Below are positions 19,240 through 19,597 of a stretch of 19,597 bases of DNA, in pieces. A program made the position numbers and the translations under genes. The stretch spans positions 1 to 19,597 of the forward strand of contig MU633923.1 of assembly GCA_026770595.1 (NCBI GenBank). Direction: 5' to 3'. The stretch is from Ochromonadaceae sp. CCMP2298 (Eukaryota > Sar > Synurophyceae > Ochromonadales > Ochromonadaceae). The notes under the pieces are model-generated. The model ran no database searches and was not told the origin of the DNA. It worked only from the letters and a program-made list of their open reading frames with translations. Position 1 is the first letter of the stretch, and every line of letters begins with the position of its first letter.

Positions 19240-19554
19240 CTAGCCACTGCTTAGCGTCGCTTTCGGTCTGGCTTTAAGGTCTGGTGGCATTCCAGCTCGG
19301 GTGAGCAACTCCAATGCAGATCCGTGAACGACACGCTGACTCGATTCCTTCTGCCCCTCTACGGTGAAACCTAGGAGAGCAGCACTGCTTTCAGGAAGAC
19401 CGCTAGCGCTGGATTGGACTGAGTGGTAGAATGTAGGCCTCCTTGCTGTGCGGGATGAGATAGATACCTTGTTTCCTAGGGCCTCCAGCCGAAGTCGGCT
19501 TATTAGGTCGGCTTTTTCGGCTTCGGCTGAAAGCCGAAGCCGAAGCCGACGGAA
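19240..19554 (-). CDS. Partial C-terminal exon of a second minus-strand gene
   Basis: Reading the minus strand, an open frame of about 104 codons runs from after a TAA at 19557-19555 to a TAG at 19242-19240. It has no usable early ATG, so it would be a last exon whose gene continues past the window edge. AG acceptors are available, for example at 19528-19527 after GGCTTTC. The start is helical and charged (SAEAEKADLISRLRLEA), followed by a polar stretch and RVVHGSALELLTRAG. The last part resembles the C-terminal VVHGSSVQEVLERLG of the adjacent ankyrin protein, and a similar SGL..S..(A/D)LL pattern precedes it in both. The stop lies only 105 bp from the ankyrin gene's ATG on the same strand, which fits a tandem relative. 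Homology is weak and judged by eye; a chance open frame is possible. Confidence 0.4.
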   Translation of the reverse strand, partial: FRRLRLRLSAEAEKADLISRLRLEALGNKVSISSRTARRPTFYHSVQSSASGLPESSAALLGFTVEGQKESSQRVVHGSALELLTRAGMPPDLKARPKATLSSG

Positions 19555-19567
19555 TTATTTTTTTCGG
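19490..19567. repeat. GCCGAA-type repeat forming a long hairpin
   Basis: The arms GTCGGCTTTTTCGGCTTCGG (from 19507, to 19528) and its near complement at 19532-19550 can pair over about 19 bp with a 3-nt loop and one small bulge. Both arms are runs of GGCTTC/GCCGAA units, with additional units at 19489-19500 and 19564-19570. The repeat falls inside the open frame described at 19240-19554, where it reads Arg-Leu and Ala-Glu pairs. Confidence 0.65.
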
Positions 19568-19597
19568 CTGAAAACTCGAGTGGTTCTCTTAGGTGTA

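Noticed and set aside
1-19597. CRISPR array, bacterial operon structure, rRNA or viral genes
   Set aside because: No regularly spaced repeat-spacer pattern, no ribosomal RNA sequence and no viral protein was seen. The genes are spliced and eukaryotic.

Overview
This is nuclear DNA of a unicellular eukaryote. Every spliced gene has short GT-AG introns (79-120 nt in the models below). The recognised genes are eukaryotic housekeeping and ciliary genes: CORVET subunit VPS8, chaperonin subunit CCT6, glutamine-dependent asparagine synthetase and axonemal protein TTC29. A TTC29 orthologue implies a cell with a motile flagellum. The compact layout and G/C-rich coding regions fit a flagellate alga or other protist, for example a cryptophyte or stramenopile. 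The sequence alone does not let me name the lineage.

Layout. Positions 1-2876 hold no convincing gene. They contain a degenerate hexamer-based minisatellite (1-530), a G-quadruplex-like G-rich stretch (548-578), a (GGTGCA)7 microsatellite, a 75-bp tandem repeat whose units each carry a 9-bp hairpin, dispersed hairpins with the same stem, and an array of four TACCGGTA palindromes. Then come VPS8 (2877-8272, +, 4 exons), CCT6 (8566-10371, +, 3 exons), asparagine synthetase (11057-12973, +, 3 exons) and a possible 52-codon gene (13188-13346, +). TTC29 (13464-14807, -) and an EF-hand/ankyrin protein (15228-17135, +) are intronless and divergent, sharing a 420-bp promoter region. An ankyrin-repeat protein with a signal peptide (17504-19134, -, 4 exons) follows. 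The right edge holds the end of what looks like another minus-strand gene (19240-about 19554), whose C-terminus weakly resembles that of the ankyrin protein.

How the genes relate. VPS8, CCT6 and asparagine synthetase have unrelated housekeeping roles (endosomal tethering, actin/tubulin folding, nitrogen metabolism) and are simply adjacent. TTC29 and the EF-hand/ankyrin gene may be co-expressed ciliary genes, one structural or transport-related and one calcium-responsive; this is inferred only from their shared promoter. The least ordinary items are the VPS8 lacking its C-terminal RING, the apparently lumenal or secreted ankyrin protein with a possible tandem relative, the EF-hand/ankyrin architecture with an unassigned C-terminus, the small open frame after asparagine synthetase, and the hairpin repeat families at the left.
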